DNA of 64,000 nucleotides from Pseudomonadota bacterium (GCA_023423655.1 JAFAFE010000007.1:124001-188000), one strand, 5' to 3'. Positions 18,399 through 29,579 are shown, counted from the stretch's first letter. The notes: generated from the letters alone by a model not told the origin. Program-made: numbers and translations.

Positions 18399-19769
18399 CT
18401 AGCCCTGTGACCACCGCCGGATGAATCGCGCATAATCCTTATCGGATAAGCGCGCATCAACTGTGGTTAGTTGCGCATTCTCACCGTTAGTTTCTTCGCG
18501 CAACACCTGCCCATGTTCATGCAGCCAGGCGAGCGCCATACCGTCGGCAGCATCAAGCGTCAGATGCCGTACACGATTGCCGATGGTCAGAAATTCCGCG
18601 ATGAACGCACGCGCTTCGGGCACGCCATCACCGGTTAGCGCCGACACCAGCGCAACATCGTCGCGGCGCGCGGCTTCCTCTTCAATATTTTTGCGCGCTT
18701 CATCGTCCAAAGCGTCGATTTTATTCCATATTTCGATAACCGGAATGGCTGCAACCACTAGATCGTCATCCCCCTGCCCGTCAGCATCCCCACCCTCACC
18801 GCGCACTCCCAATTCGGCGAGAACCAGCTCGACATCGCGCTTTTGGGCGGCGCTATCCCCATGCGAAATATCGCGTACATGGACGATGAGATCGGCGGAT
18901 AAAACTTCTTCCAGCGTCGCGCGGAAAGCCGCAATCAATTGGGTCGGCAGGTTCGACACAAAACCCACCGTATCGGACAGGATCACCTTGTCGATGCCGG
19001 GCAATGATACTTGCCGCATGGTCGGGTCCAATGTCGCAAACAGCAAATCTTCCGCCATGACCGCACTTCCCGTCAGGCGATTGAAAAGCGTAGATTTTCC
19101 TGCGTTAGTATAGCCGACCAGCGCAACTACCGGCCAAGGCGCGCGTTGACGCCGTTCGCGATGAAGCGAGCGGGTGCGTCTCACCTGATCAAGCTCACGG
19201 CGTAATTTTGCCATACGGTCGCGGATCATGCGGCGGTCGGCCTCGATCTGCGTTTCGCCAGGACCGCCCAAAAAGCCGAAGCCGCCTCGCTGGCGTTCCA
19301 GGTGGGTCCAGCTACGCACAAGCCGGCCTTGCTGGTAATCAAGATGCGCGAGCTCGACCTGCAACCGCCCTTCGGCCGTCGCCGCGCGCTCGCCGAAAAT
19401 TTCCAAAATAAGCCCGGTACGGTCAATCACCTTGGCGTTGAGGGCTTTTTCCAGATTTTGCTGTTGCACTGGGGTGAGCGAGGCATCGACCACCACCAAC
19501 TCGACGCCCAATTCTTCGAGTTTTTCGCCAAGGTCGGCAATTTGGCCTGACCCGAACAGGGTCGCAGGTTTGACCGAGCGCACGCGCAAAATTTGGGCGT
19601 GTACAATATCAACGCCAATCGCGAGCGCGAGCCCCTTGGCCTCTTCAAGCTGCGCGTCCACATCGCGCGTGGAGCTTTCCCCGTCGCGGCGGACAATATC
19701 CGCAACAATGACGGCGGCGCGGGCACCCCGCGTCACCTCATTGTCCGGCTGTCTTGAAAATATACTCAA
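18399..19769 (-). CDS. hflX: Ribosome-associated GTPase HflX
   Basis: HflX is a GTPase that splits stalled or stressed ribosomes. At 456 residues it has the N-terminal HflX domain with the glycine-rich TLFGSGQIADL (about 70-80), a helical linker, and the G domain: G1 GYTNAGKSTLFN near 220, G3 DTVGF near 265, and G4 as WNKIDAL near 355. A charged Gly/Asp-rich insert (GEGGDADGQGDDD) near 325-340 is unusual. The start is TTG 19769, sharing TTGA with the hfq stop, so the two genes are translationally coupled. The hfq-hflX pair is conserved in proteobacteria. Confidence 0.95.
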   Translation of the reverse strand: MSIFSRQPDNEVTRGARAAVIVADIVRRDGESSTRDVDAQLEEAKGLALAIGVDIVHAQILRVRSVKPATLFGSGQIADLGEKLEELGVELVVVDASLTPVQQQNLEKALNAKVIDRTGLILEIFGERAATAEGRLQVELAHLDYQQGRLVRSWTHLERQRGGFGFLGGPGETQIEADRRMIRDRMAKLRRELDQVRRTRSLHRERRQRAPWPVVALVGYTNAGKSTLFNRLTGSAVMAEDLLFATLDPTMRQVSLPGIDKVILSDTVGFVSNLPTQLIAAFRATLEEVLSADLIVHVRDISHGDSAAQKRDVELVLAELGVRGEGGDADGQGDDDLVVAAIPVIEIWNKIDALDDEARKNIEEEAARRDDVALVSALTGDGVPEARAFIAEFLTIGNRVRHLTLDAADGMALAWLHEHGQVLREETNGENAQLTTVDARLSDKDYARFIRRWSQG

Positions 19770-20257
19770 TCGCCCTCGGCCGTTTCGCTTTCGCCCGCAA
19801 GGTTGATCGGTCCCGACGGCTGCACCGTCGAAATGGCGTGCTTATAGACAAGCTGGACCATGCGGTCGCGTTCAAGCAGCATACAGAAAAGATCGTAAGC
19901 GGCGACCTCGCCTTGAAGCATCACCCCGTTGACAAGGAACATAGTGACCGAATCCTTGGCTTTATGGACAGCGCTTAAGAAGACTTCTTGCAGCAGGCGT
20001 GATTTGCTCTGATGCGCTTCAAAACTTTCACGGATCGGGGCCAAATCCATCGTCTGCGACGGCATGATGGTGGAAATGGCGTGCTTATACACCAGTTGCG
20101 ATTGCCCGTCGCGACGTAGCAGGACCGAGAAATTATCAAACCAAGTGATAATGCCCTGAAGCTTCACACCTTTGACCAGAAACATGGTCACCGGCGTTTT
20201 GGATTTACGCAACCCGTTAAGGAATACGTCTTGAAGATTATTGACCTTTTCGGACAT
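19766..20257 (-). CDS. hfq: Tandem (two-Sm-domain) RNA chaperone Hfq
   Basis: Hfq binds small RNAs and mRNA tails as a six-domain ring. Here one 163-residue chain holds two complete Sm domains, about 8-67 and 89-148, joined by a 20-residue linker. The halves match at 36 of 60 positions. Both keep the Sm2 signature YKHAIS (K58/H59 and K139/H140), the proximal-face glutamine (Q9, Q90) and aromatic F43/F124. Rim residues differ: RKSK in the first, HKAK in the second. Three chains could form one ring. ATG 20257, with GGAGG about nine bases upstream, is preferred to 20287. The 194-bp gap to ntrX holds small hairpins, including one at the ntrX stop (20441-20460). Confidence 0.95.
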   Translation of the reverse strand: MSEKVNNLQDVFLNGLRKSKTPVTMFLVKGVKLQGIITWFDNFSVLLRRDGQSQLVYKHAISTIMPSQTMDLAPIRESFEAHQSKSRLLQEVFLSAVHKAKDSVTMFLVNGVMLQGEVAAYDLFCMLLERDRMVQLVYKHAISTVQPSGPINLAGESETAEGD

Positions 20258-20451
20258 CGAATAAGCCCTCCGGTTCTTGGCGGGCACTTACCCGCAGGCG
20301 TCGTTGAGACAATTGGGCAGCGGAATTGGTTCCGCCGTCAGGCTTAAATATATGGGGCATCCCCGAGAAGTCCAGTGAGTTAGCGTAAAAATATAACAAT
20401 GTTTTGACATAGATTATAATGTTCGTGCCAGCGCAGCACAGAGGGCGTTAA

Positions 20452-21846
20452 TCAGCCCTCTTCCTCCCCTTCCCCACCAGCCTTACCGTCTGCAATACCG
20501 AGTAATTTCAGTTTGCGGTGGAGGGCGGAGCGTTCCATGCCGATAAAGGTCGCGGTGCGCGATACATTGCCCGAAAAGCGGCGGATCTGGACGCGCAGAT
20601 ATTCGCGTTCGAAATTTTCGCGCGCTTCGCGCAAGGGGGCACCCATCAGCGAGGTGGCCGGATTGCTGCTGCCATATTGACCGCCCGCCACTTCATTGGG
20701 GAGCATATCGACGTCAATCTGGCCAAGCCGGTCGCTCGGCGCGAGGATCATCACCCGCTCGATGACATTGCGCAACTGGCGCACATTACCCGGCCAATCA
20801 TAGGCTTCCAGCGTTGCAAGCGCGTCGGCGGAGAGCGGTGGCACGGCAATGCGACGCTCATTGGCGTAGCGTGCGAGGAAATGACTGGCGAGAACGCCAA
20901 TATCCTCGCGCCGCTCGCGCAAAGCGGGCAGATGCACGGGGACGACATTGAGCCGATAATAAAGATCCTCGCGGAAACGCCGCTCGGATATTTCTTCAAG
21001 CAGATTGCGCGCGGTGCCGGAAACAATCCGCACATCGACCTTGACCTGCCGCGTGCCGCCGACACGGGTAAAGCTCTGATCGGTAAGGACGCGCAGGATT
21101 TTCCCCTGAGTGGTGAGCGGCATATCCGCGACTTCATCCAAGAAAAGCGTGCCGCCATGCGCTTGTTCGAGATAGCCGGGCTTGACGGTATTGCCATCGG
21201 CTTCGACGCCGAACAGCTCTTCTTCGACCGTTTCCGGCTCCATGCGCGCAGCGGTGACGACGTGAAATGGGCCATCGGCGCGGTTGCTCCAGCTATGGAG
21301 GAGGCGCGCGGCGACTTCCTTGCCGACGCCCGAAGGCCCCGAAATCAGTACGCGCGATCCGGTCCCCGCCACCCGTTTCAAGGTCGCTCGCACATTGTTC
21401 ATCGCCGCGCTTGTGCCGGTCAGTTCCTGCACATGGCCAACGCGTGCGCGCAACGCTTCATTTTCGCGGCGCAAACGGTCGGTTTCGGTCGCGCGTTCGA
21501 CCATGAGCAGCAATTTTTCCGCCTCAAACGGCTTTTCGATAAAATCGACCGCGCCCTTGCGGATCGCGGCAACCGCTGTGTCGATATTGCCGTGGCCGGA
21601 AATGACCAGCACCGGAATTGACGGGTCGCGTGCCTTCACTTCTTCCAATAATTCAAGGCCGTCCAGTTTGGAGCCTTGCAACCACACGTCGATCAGCGCG
21701 AGCGAGGGGCGACGTTCGGCAATGGCGGCGAGTGCATCATCGCTGTTCGCGGCGCTGCGACATTCATAGCCTTCATCTTCGAGCACCCCGGCGACCAGTT
21801 CGCGAATGTCGCGCTCATCATCGACGATCAGAATATCAAGTGCCAT
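20452..21846 (-). CDS. ntrX: Two-component response regulator NtrX (AAA+ without GAFTGA loop)
   Basis: NtrX is the partner of NtrY in nitrogen and redox-linked control in alphaproteobacteria. The 464-residue protein has a receiver domain with phospho-aspartate D53 (ALIDVWLQG), an AAA+ domain with Walker A SGPSGVGKEV near 168 and Walker B GGTLFLDEVADMP near 235, and a C-terminal Fis-type helix-turn-helix (VSRTATFIGMERSALHRKL). Between the Walker motifs the usual GAFTGA is absent: the sequence goes from EELFGVEADGN to VKPGYLEQ. That loop contacts sigma-54, so sigma-54 activation is unlikely. ATG 21846 lies one base after the ntrY stop. Confidence 0.93.
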   Translation of the reverse strand: MALDILIVDDERDIRELVAGVLEDEGYECRSAANSDDALAAIAERRPSLALIDVWLQGSKLDGLELLEEVKARDPSIPVLVISGHGNIDTAVAAIRKGAVDFIEKPFEAEKLLLMVERATETDRLRRENEALRARVGHVQELTGTSAAMNNVRATLKRVAGTGSRVLISGPSGVGKEVAARLLHSWSNRADGPFHVVTAARMEPETVEEELFGVEADGNTVKPGYLEQAHGGTLFLDEVADMPLTTQGKILRVLTDQSFTRVGGTRQVKVDVRIVSGTARNLLEEISERRFREDLYYRLNVVPVHLPALRERREDIGVLASHFLARYANERRIAVPPLSADALATLEAYDWPGNVRQLRNVIERVMILAPSDRLGQIDVDMLPNEVAGGQYGSSNPATSLMGAPLREARENFEREYLRVQIRRFSGNVSRTATFIGMERSALHRKLKLLGIADGKAGGEGEEEG

Positions 21847-21847
21847 A

Positions 21848-24139
21848 TCAACTACCTTGGATTATAGGGGTGAGCGATGCGGGGATCCCTTCGCCTTCGC
21901 GTCCTTCATGGTCCGCAACCACAGCCAGCGGGCCAAGCGTTTGCGGGTCGAATATTAGGATGACCAGGGTGCCGCCGCCGGGCCGGTCTTCAAAATTGAT
22001 TTCGCCGAAATGCTCTTCGACAATCTTCTTGACGATGGCGAGGCCCAGCCCCGTTCCCCCTTCCCGCGTGGTCATATAAGGCTCGACAATCGCCGAGCGT
22101 TCCTTGGGCAAGCCGACGCCGGTGTCGCTGAGCGTAATGACCAACCGGTCATGCTCGGGCTGATGGATGTCGAGTAAAATCACATCCTCGTCTGTCGTTT
22201 CAACAGATTTCGGTTTATGATGAATGGCTTCCACCGCATTTTTGATAATATTGGTGAAAAGCTGCGCCATCTGGCGGCGGTCGCATACCATCGGGCTGAT
22301 CTGTTCGCCCATATCCACTTCAAAGCGGATTGCGGGGTGCGCGACTTCGTGCAGGAACATCGCCTGTTTTGCGAGTTCGGTGATATTTTCTTCGCGGAAC
22401 ACCGGTTTGGGCATCCGCGCAAAGCTCGAAAATTCATCCACCATGCGACGTAAATCACCGACCTGCCGGACGATGGTTTCTGTCAATTTGCGGAATGTCG
22501 AGCGGTCGCCTTCGACCGTTTCGCCATAACGGCGTTGCAGTCGCTCTGCCGCCAACTGGATAGGCGTCAACGGGTTTTTAATCTCGTGCGCAATACGGCG
22601 GGCCACATCGGACCAGGCCGCGCGGCGCTGGTCGAGCAATTGCTGGGTGATGTCCTCGAACGTCACGACATAGCCTTGCTCGTCATGCACAGTCTTGGCC
22701 GCCAAAGTCCGCGGGTCGCCCTTGACCGCGACCTGCACAATCGCCTCGCCATCCTTGCGCGTGACAAATTCATCCAGTTCGGGAGCAATATCGGCAAGCC
22801 TATGCCCGATTAATGCGTGCCTGTCCGATCCGAGCAAATGCTCGCCCGACCGGTTGAGCAAGCGGATAATCCGATCCTGATCGAGCGACATCACGCCAGA
22901 CGACACGCCCGAAAGCACGGTTTCAATAAAGGAACGCCGCGCTTCCAACTGGCTGTTGGCCTGCAGCAAGGCGCTGGTCTGGCCGTTCAGTTGCAAGGTC
23001 ATGCGGTTGAACGCGCTCGACAATGTGCCGATTTCATCCTTGCTGTTGGTTTCGGGGACGCGCACCGAAAAATCCCCCTCGGCCACGCGGCGGGAGGCGG
23101 TCACCAACTCCAGCACCGGATTGACGAGCCGGTCTGCCACCGCAAGCGCGATCCATACCGCCAAGCCGACAAGGGCGAGCGATAGTAAAAATAGTGCAAT
23201 ATTAAATTGTAACTGCAACTGTTTCGACCGTGCGAAAAGGACATTATAGTCCGTCAAAACCGTCTGCGCGCGTTGTAACTGGCCAGATCCTAAGATAATG
23301 GAATCGCGCGATACATAGAGATACACTTGGCTATCCGGTATCAGCAAAGTCGCCGCCGCATACCGATCGGGTGCGTTGATGGACACAACCTGCTGCCCCT
23401 CGGCCAGTTTGCGCACTACCTCGGGGGTAATCCTATCAGTTGCAGGCTTGCGATCGGGGCTGACCATCACGGGTGTGCGCGCAATGCCGTCCTCGCCGAC
23501 CTCAATAATCGCGGCCTGATTGAAGCGTCGTACAACCGATTGCCATGATAAATATTGCTGGAATGGTTTGCTTGTAATGTCGTTAATCGACAAACGGTCG
23601 CGAAGGTCGGATGCCATGACCACCGCATTTCTCGTTAAATCCGAGACATTTTCCTCATTATAACCAGCCGCAAAGGAGGCCGCATTTTCAAACATGCCGC
23701 GCGATTTATCGGAAAACCAGAAATCGACGCCATATTGGAATAGCATCGAGGCAAAGATCGCAACGAGCAAGGTCGGAACCGCCGCAATCATGGAGAAAAT
23801 GGCAACCAGTCGCACATGCAGCCTGCCATTGCCGCCAATCGCGGTGCGCTCGGCGCGGGCCTTGGCGACGCGGCGACCGAACAACACAAGCAGCCCCATT
23901 GACGGCACAAGATTGGCAATGAGCAGTGCTGCTGTCATGGCAGGCGTGAGAAGATTATCCTTCTGCCAGCCCGATGTCAGGATGAAATAGGTGCCGATGG
24001 ATACCGCGACAAAAGTTGCGAACACCAAAAGTTCGAGCAAAGCTGTAAAGCCCGACGATGCGCGCGGGTCTTCACCGCCGATTTCCGGCCCGCCAATCTC
24101 CGGCGCCTTCATGGCGTCAATCGACCTGTTCGCATCCAT
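21848..24139 (-). CDS. ntrY: Nitrogen-regulation sensor histidine kinase NtrY
   Basis: NtrY is the membrane sensor that phosphorylates NtrX. The product of about 763 residues has three N-terminal membrane helices (about 35-140), a periplasmic or extracytoplasmic sensing region, a further helix near 320 (FNIALFLLSLALVGLAVWIA), a HAMP domain, a PAS domain near 420-510, and a kinase core. The H-box is RRIAHEIKNPLTP and the ATP-binding domain has FTNIIKNAVEAI, DTGVGLP and GGTGLGLAIV. The start is uncertain: ATG 24139 is chosen, but ATG 24112 and GTG 24178 are possible and no ribosome site is clear. It follows ntrC and is nearly joined to ntrX. Confidence 0.9.
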   Translation of the reverse strand: MDANRSIDAMKAPEIGGPEIGGEDPRASSGFTALLELLVFATFVAVSIGTYFILTSGWQKDNLLTPAMTAALLIANLVPSMGLLVLFGRRVAKARAERTAIGGNGRLHVRLVAIFSMIAAVPTLLVAIFASMLFQYGVDFWFSDKSRGMFENAASFAAGYNEENVSDLTRNAVVMASDLRDRLSINDITSKPFQQYLSWQSVVRRFNQAAIIEVGEDGIARTPVMVSPDRKPATDRITPEVVRKLAEGQQVVSINAPDRYAAATLLIPDSQVYLYVSRDSIILGSGQLQRAQTVLTDYNVLFARSKQLQLQFNIALFLLSLALVGLAVWIALAVADRLVNPVLELVTASRRVAEGDFSVRVPETNSKDEIGTLSSAFNRMTLQLNGQTSALLQANSQLEARRSFIETVLSGVSSGVMSLDQDRIIRLLNRSGEHLLGSDRHALIGHRLADIAPELDEFVTRKDGEAIVQVAVKGDPRTLAAKTVHDEQGYVVTFEDITQQLLDQRRAAWSDVARRIAHEIKNPLTPIQLAAERLQRRYGETVEGDRSTFRKLTETIVRQVGDLRRMVDEFSSFARMPKPVFREENITELAKQAMFLHEVAHPAIRFEVDMGEQISPMVCDRRQMAQLFTNIIKNAVEAIHHKPKSVETTDEDVILLDIHQPEHDRLVITLSDTGVGLPKERSAIVEPYMTTREGGTGLGLAIVKKIVEEHFGEINFEDRPGGGTLVILIFDPQTLGPLAVVADHEGREGEGIPASLTPIIQGS

Positions 24140-24216
24140 TGTGTCTTGGATACGACATTCACGTTGCAAAAGAAACACAGTAAATCGACGAACCGCCTTT
24201 TTCTGCGACGAAATTC

Positions 24217-25652
<1,436 letters not shown>

Positions 25653-25656
<4 letters not shown>

Positions 25657-26765
25657 GCTTGGCTCACAGGAAGATGAAGGCGGAAATGGGTTAAATTTTG
25701 CACGCTATCCCGTTGATAACGCACCAGACCGCCCATTTCGCGGACAAGCTTGTCGACCATCGCAAGGCCAAGCCCCTGCCCGCCTGCATGATCGGATGAA
25801 CCTGTGCCAAGACTGCGCCCGGATACGAACGGGCTGAACATATCGTCGACCAGTTCGGGCGGCGCGCCGGGGCCATTATCACTCACACAAATTTCGACCG
25901 GCAAGGCAATCCGCCCGCGCCCGTCGCCGCTATCATAAGAGAGGCCATGACGATAAGCGGTGCTGATAGTTATGCAAGGATTATTGTTGTTAACAAGAGC
26001 TTCCGATGCATTTTTAAGAAGATTTATCAATATTTGCACTAAGCCGTCATGCGAAATGACGGCTTCGGGAAGCGACGGATCATAGCGTTCGGCAATCGGA
26101 ATATTTTGGGCAAACCCAGCCTTGGCGACCTCGCGCGCTTGGTTGATGGCGGGGTAGATATTTTCAAGTGCAAGCGCGGGCGCTTGTTCCAGACTGAAAT
26201 TCTGCATCGCGTCGATTAGCGCAGCGATCCGGTCCACTTCAGTACATATCAGATTGGAAAAACGCGATATGTCTTCACCTTGCGCGCTTTCCAAAAGCTG
26301 GGCGGCCCCGCGGATGCCTGATAGCGGATTTTTGATTTCATGCGCGAGCATCGCCGCTGCCCCCATAGCGGTGCGCGCGGCACTACCGGGCCGCAGCGCA
26401 CTGCCCTTGGTCGCATCGCCGCCATTAGGGAGCGCGACGAGTCGGTAACCTTCGCCAAAATGCGCAGGACTGATGAGTAAATCAATCACATGGTCGCCGC
26501 CGCGCCCAAGCCGCACGGCAATGTCGAATGCGGAAAAACTCTTGCCCTCGCCTTCCAATATCCGGTCAAGCGGAACATCGGGCGACACGATAAGTTCACC
26601 CAGCGCCGCGCCAATCATGCCGGTGCGGGCCAGATTAAACAAATCCTCCGCCGCAGCGTTCGCCTCGACAATATAATGGTCTGCATCAATAATCAGCGTT
26701 GCGACAGGATGCGCGAGAACGGCGTCTCTGGCCGAATAGATAAGGTTTGCCGGCGCGCTATTCAC
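25653..26765 (-). CDS. ntrB: Nitrogen regulation sensor histidine kinase NtrB
   Basis: NtrB is the soluble kinase/phosphatase that controls NtrC, normally under PII. The 370-residue protein has an N-terminal PAS domain (about 10-110, AHPVATLIIDADHYIVEAN). The dimerisation/H-box region is MLAHEIKNPLSGIRGAAQL, and the ATP-binding domain has LINLLKNASEAL, VSDNGPGAPP and GGQGLGLAMV. No membrane segments are present. The GTG at 26765 shares GTGA with the dusB stop codon and is preferred to longer forms that would overlap dusB by over 100 bp. It is second in the dusB-ntrB-ntrC-ntrY-ntrX series. Confidence 0.92.
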
Positions 26766-27763
26766 GCGGCTTTTCGCGTCAGCCAAGGCGCGTAGAAACG
26801 CTCCAGCATATCCAGCACCGTGGCGCTGTCGGGTATCTGGTTGACCGCATTGCGGAATTCGGCGGAACCGTGCAGCCCCTTGGTGTACCAACCTATATGC
26901 TTGCGCGCCATATTGACGCCGGTGGCCTCGCCATAATGGTCGAGCATCATCTTATAATGCGCAACAATCAGCGCATATTGTTCGTCAAGATCAGGGTCGG
27001 CGCGACGCTCTCCGGTTGCGAACCAGTGCATCACCTGCCCCAAAAGCCAAGGCTTGCCATAGGCCCCGCGCCCGATCATCACGCCGTCTGCGCCGCTATG
27101 GTCGAGCGCGGTTTCCGCATCCTCGATTGAGCAAATATCGCCATTGACGATGACCGGCAGTTTAACTGCTTGCTTGACGTTGGCGACAAAGCGCCAGTCG
27201 GCGCTGTCGCGATACATCTGGCACCGGGTGCGGCCATGGACGGTGATAAGCTGCGCGCCCAAATCCTCGGCAATATGCGCAAGTTCCGGCGCATTGAGAC
27301 TCGCATGGTCCCAGCCCATCCGCATCTTGACCGTGACCGGCACTTTGACCGCTTTGACGGTGGCCTCGATAAGCTTGGCCGCAAGTGGCAGGTCACGCAT
27401 CAGCGCCGACCCGGCATCGCCATTCACCACCTTTTTGACAGGGCAACCCATATTAATGTCGATAATAGCAGCCCCGCGATCTTCGTTAAGCTTGGCCGCT
27501 TCCGCCATTTCTTGCGGGTTGCAACCGGCAAGCTGCATCGACACCGGCTCTTCGACCGGATGCCAAGCCGCCTTTTGCAAGGATTGCCGCGTTTCGCGGA
27601 TCATCGCGGGACTCGCAATCATTTCCGTCACATTGAGGCCCGAGCCATAGCGGCGCACGAGCGTGCGGAACGGCATATCGGTGACGCCTGTCATCGGCGC
27701 CAGAATGACGGGATTTTCAATCTCGACGGGGCCGATCTTGATAGGGGTAAGTCGTGGGTTCAT
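26762..27763 (-). CDS. dusB: tRNA-dihydrouridine synthase (DusB/NifR3 family)
   Basis: This FMN enzyme reduces uridine to dihydrouridine in tRNA D-loops, using NADPH. The 333-residue protein is a TIM barrel beginning PVILAPMTGVTDMPFR. The catalytic cysteine lies in INMGCPVKKV, FMN-binding residues are in VKMRMGWD and TVHGRTR, and the helical C-terminal domain follows from about 245 (HYGEATGVNMARKHIGWY). It heads the ntr gene series, as nifR3 does in Rhodobacter-type bacteria. It is divergent from ispDF across 68 bp. ATG 27763. Confidence 0.95.
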   Translation of the reverse strand: MNPRLTPIKIGPVEIENPVILAPMTGVTDMPFRTLVRRYGSGLNVTEMIASPAMIRETRQSLQKAAWHPVEEPVSMQLAGCNPQEMAEAAKLNEDRGAAIIDINMGCPVKKVVNGDAGSALMRDLPLAAKLIEATVKAVKVPVTVKMRMGWDHASLNAPELAHIAEDLGAQLITVHGRTRCQMYRDSADWRFVANVKQAVKLPVIVNGDICSIEDAETALDHSGADGVMIGRGAYGKPWLLGQVMHWFATGERRADPDLDEQYALIVAHYKMMLDHYGEATGVNMARKHIGWYTKGLHGSAEFRNAVNQIPDSATVLDMLERFYAPWLTRKAA

Positions 27764-27831
27764 TGCGCTAATGCCTAAAATTTAGGCAGCGCATACAGAT
27801 TTTGCCATTGGCGGGCAAGAGGCGTGCGGCT

Positions 27832-29019
27832 ATGGGCGGCAGCGTGAGCCAGGAACATGCCCGTTATGCCGCCATCATCGTCGCCGCCGGAACTGGCGCG
27901 CGCAGTGGTCAGGCCATGCCCAAGCAGTTTGTCGAGGTCGCGGGTAAACCGATGCTACGTTGGAGCGTCGAAACATTTGCAGCGGATTCACGCTGTGATG
28001 CGGTGATTATCGTCATCGGCGAAGGGCAAGAGGATGCGGCGCGCGCGGTGCTTGAGGATTTGGGCGCTGTCACTTTCGTTACCGGCGGCGCGACGCGACA
28101 AATGTCGGTGCGCAACGGTTTGGCAGCATTGGAGGCTCAGGCGAACCATCCCGATCTGGTGCTGATCCACGATGCCGCGCGGCCTTTTGTGCCGGAAGCG
28201 GTGCTTGACCGCTTGCTGGCTGCTTTAGCGGATAATGCGGGCGCGGTGCCGGTGCTGGCGGTCGCCGACACGATGGCCGCGAGCGAGGGGAAGCATCTGG
28301 GCGATATAGTCCCGCGCGACACTTTGCGCCGTATTCAAACCCCGCAGGCTTTCCATTTGGCGGCCATTTTAGCTGCGCATCAAGCAGCCCCCGATGATTT
28401 TGCCAGCGATGACGCGCAACTATTGCGCCTTCATGGCGGCACAGTCGCGCTGGTCGAGGGCGCTAACGACCTCAACAAATTCACCTATGCGGAGGAATTC
28501 GCCATGGCCGGACATCTCGCTTCTCCCCCGCCACCCCGCATCGCGGTCGGGGTGGGCTATGATGTCCACCGCCTTGTGCCGGACAAGCCGCTCTGGCTCG
28601 GCGGTATAGAGATTGCGCATAGCCACGGGCTTTCGGGGCATAGCGATGCGGATGCGGCGCTTCATGCGCTCACAGATGCAATTTTGGGCGCACTGGCCGA
28701 AGGCGATATCGGCCAGCATTTCCCGCCGTCAGACCCGCAATGGAAAGGCGCGTCATCCGACCGCTTTCTCGATTTTGCAGGGGCGCTCGTGCGCCAGCGC
28801 GGCGGGGATATTCACTCTGTTGACCTCACCATCATTTGTGAAGCGCCCAAAATCGGCCCGCACCGCACCGCGATGCAGTTACGGATTGCTGAAATTTTGC
28901 AATTATCTCCCGACCGCATTAGTGTGAAGGCAACAACAACCGAAGGATTGGGTTTCGCCGGACGCCGCGAAGGCATTGCGGCACAAGCTGTTGTCAGCAT
29001 CGCCCTTCCCTTGACCTAA
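27832..29019 (+). CDS. ispDF: Bifunctional IspD/IspF enzyme of the MEP isoprenoid pathway
   Basis: One chain of 395 residues carries two non-consecutive steps of isoprenoid synthesis. Residues about 8-225 are IspD (2-C-methyl-D-erythritol 4-phosphate cytidylyltransferase), with the nucleotide-binding IVAAGTGARSGQAMPKQF and LIHDAARPFV. Residues about 237-395 are IspF (cyclodiphosphate synthase), with the zinc site VGYDVHRLV, SHGLSGHSDADAALHALTDA and VKATTTEGLGFAGRREG. The short joint lies near SPPPPRIAVG. ATG 27832 with AAGAGG nine to ten bases before it is preferred to the TTG at 27802. Such fusions are usual in many alphaproteobacteria. Confidence 0.93.
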   Translation: MGGSVSQEHARYAAIIVAAGTGARSGQAMPKQFVEVAGKPMLRWSVETFAADSRCDAVIIVIGEGQEDAARAVLEDLGAVTFVTGGATRQMSVRNGLAALEAQANHPDLVLIHDAARPFVPEAVLDRLLAALADNAGAVPVLAVADTMAASEGKHLGDIVPRDTLRRIQTPQAFHLAAILAAHQAAPDDFASDDAQLLRLHGGTVALVEGANDLNKFTYAEEFAMAGHLASPPPPRIAVGVGYDVHRLVPDKPLWLGGIEIAHSHGLSGHSDADAALHALTDAILGALAEGDIGQHFPPSDPQWKGASSDRFLDFAGALVRQRGGDIHSVDLTIICEAPKIGPHRTAMQLRIAEILQLSPDRISVKATTTEGLGFAGRREGIAAQAVVSIALPLT

Positions 29020-29045
29020 CATCCCGAAAAAGAAGAATTTTATCC

Positions 29046-29579
29046 ATGCCTACAGCCGCTGAATATTGGGTTCGCATGAGCGAGCTTGCTGCGACCATTT
29101 TGCAAGAGAATCGTGATGCAGGGCGCACTGTTGCAGTCGTGGAAAGCTGCACCGGCGGCATGGTGATGGCCGCCCTCACCTCGGTGCCCGGCGCATCCGA
29201 TGTGTTCGACCGCGGCTATGTCGTCTATTCTGACGAAGCTAAAGTCCAGACTTTGGGCGTCGGATCAGATATTATCGAAACCTTCGGGTCGGTATCGGTT
29301 GCGGCCGCTTGGGCGATGGCGGTGGCGGCTATCGAAAAAAGCGGCGCGGATGTCGCCGTTTCGGTGACAGGTATAGCAGGGCCGGATGGCGGTTCGGAGA
29401 AAAAGCCGGTTGGCACGGTAGTGTTCGGGCGCGCGCGCAAGGGCCAGAATCCGGACCACATCCACACCGACCTCATCCATTTCGAGCCGACCAACCGAGA
29501 TGAAATCAGGCGCTTGGCCGCGCTCCATGCGATCGAACTCCTCTCGCCCTCGCGCGACGAGGAGGAAGAAGAGGTTTAA
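29046..29579 (+). CDS. pncC: CinA-family amidase (nicotinamide-nucleotide deamidase type, PncC)
   Basis: The 177-residue protein is a stand-alone CinA C-terminal domain, which in characterised relatives deamidates nicotinamide mononucleotide to recycle pyridine nucleotides. The signature VVESCTGGMVMAALTSVPG near residues 34-52 carries the active-site serine. GYVVYSDEAKVQTLGV and SVTGIAGPDGGSEKKPVGTV follow. It starts with ATG 29046, 26 bp after ispDF, so an ispDF-pncC unit is likely. Its last four bases (TTAA) are shared tail-to-tail with the convergent RatA-like gene. Confidence 0.88.
   Translation: MPTAAEYWVRMSELAATILQENRDAGRTVAVVESCTGGMVMAALTSVPGASDVFDRGYVVYSDEAKVQTLGVGSDIIETFGSVSVAAAWAMAVAAIEKSGADVAVSVTGIAGPDGGSEKKPVGTVVFGRARKGQNPDHIHTDLIHFEPTNRDEIRRLAALHAIELLSPSRDEEEEEV

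Noticed and set aside
20404..20421. TTGACA followed by TATAAT on the plus strand
   Set aside because: The two hexamers are only about 8 bp apart, far from the 16-18 bp needed, and no plus-strand gene follows.
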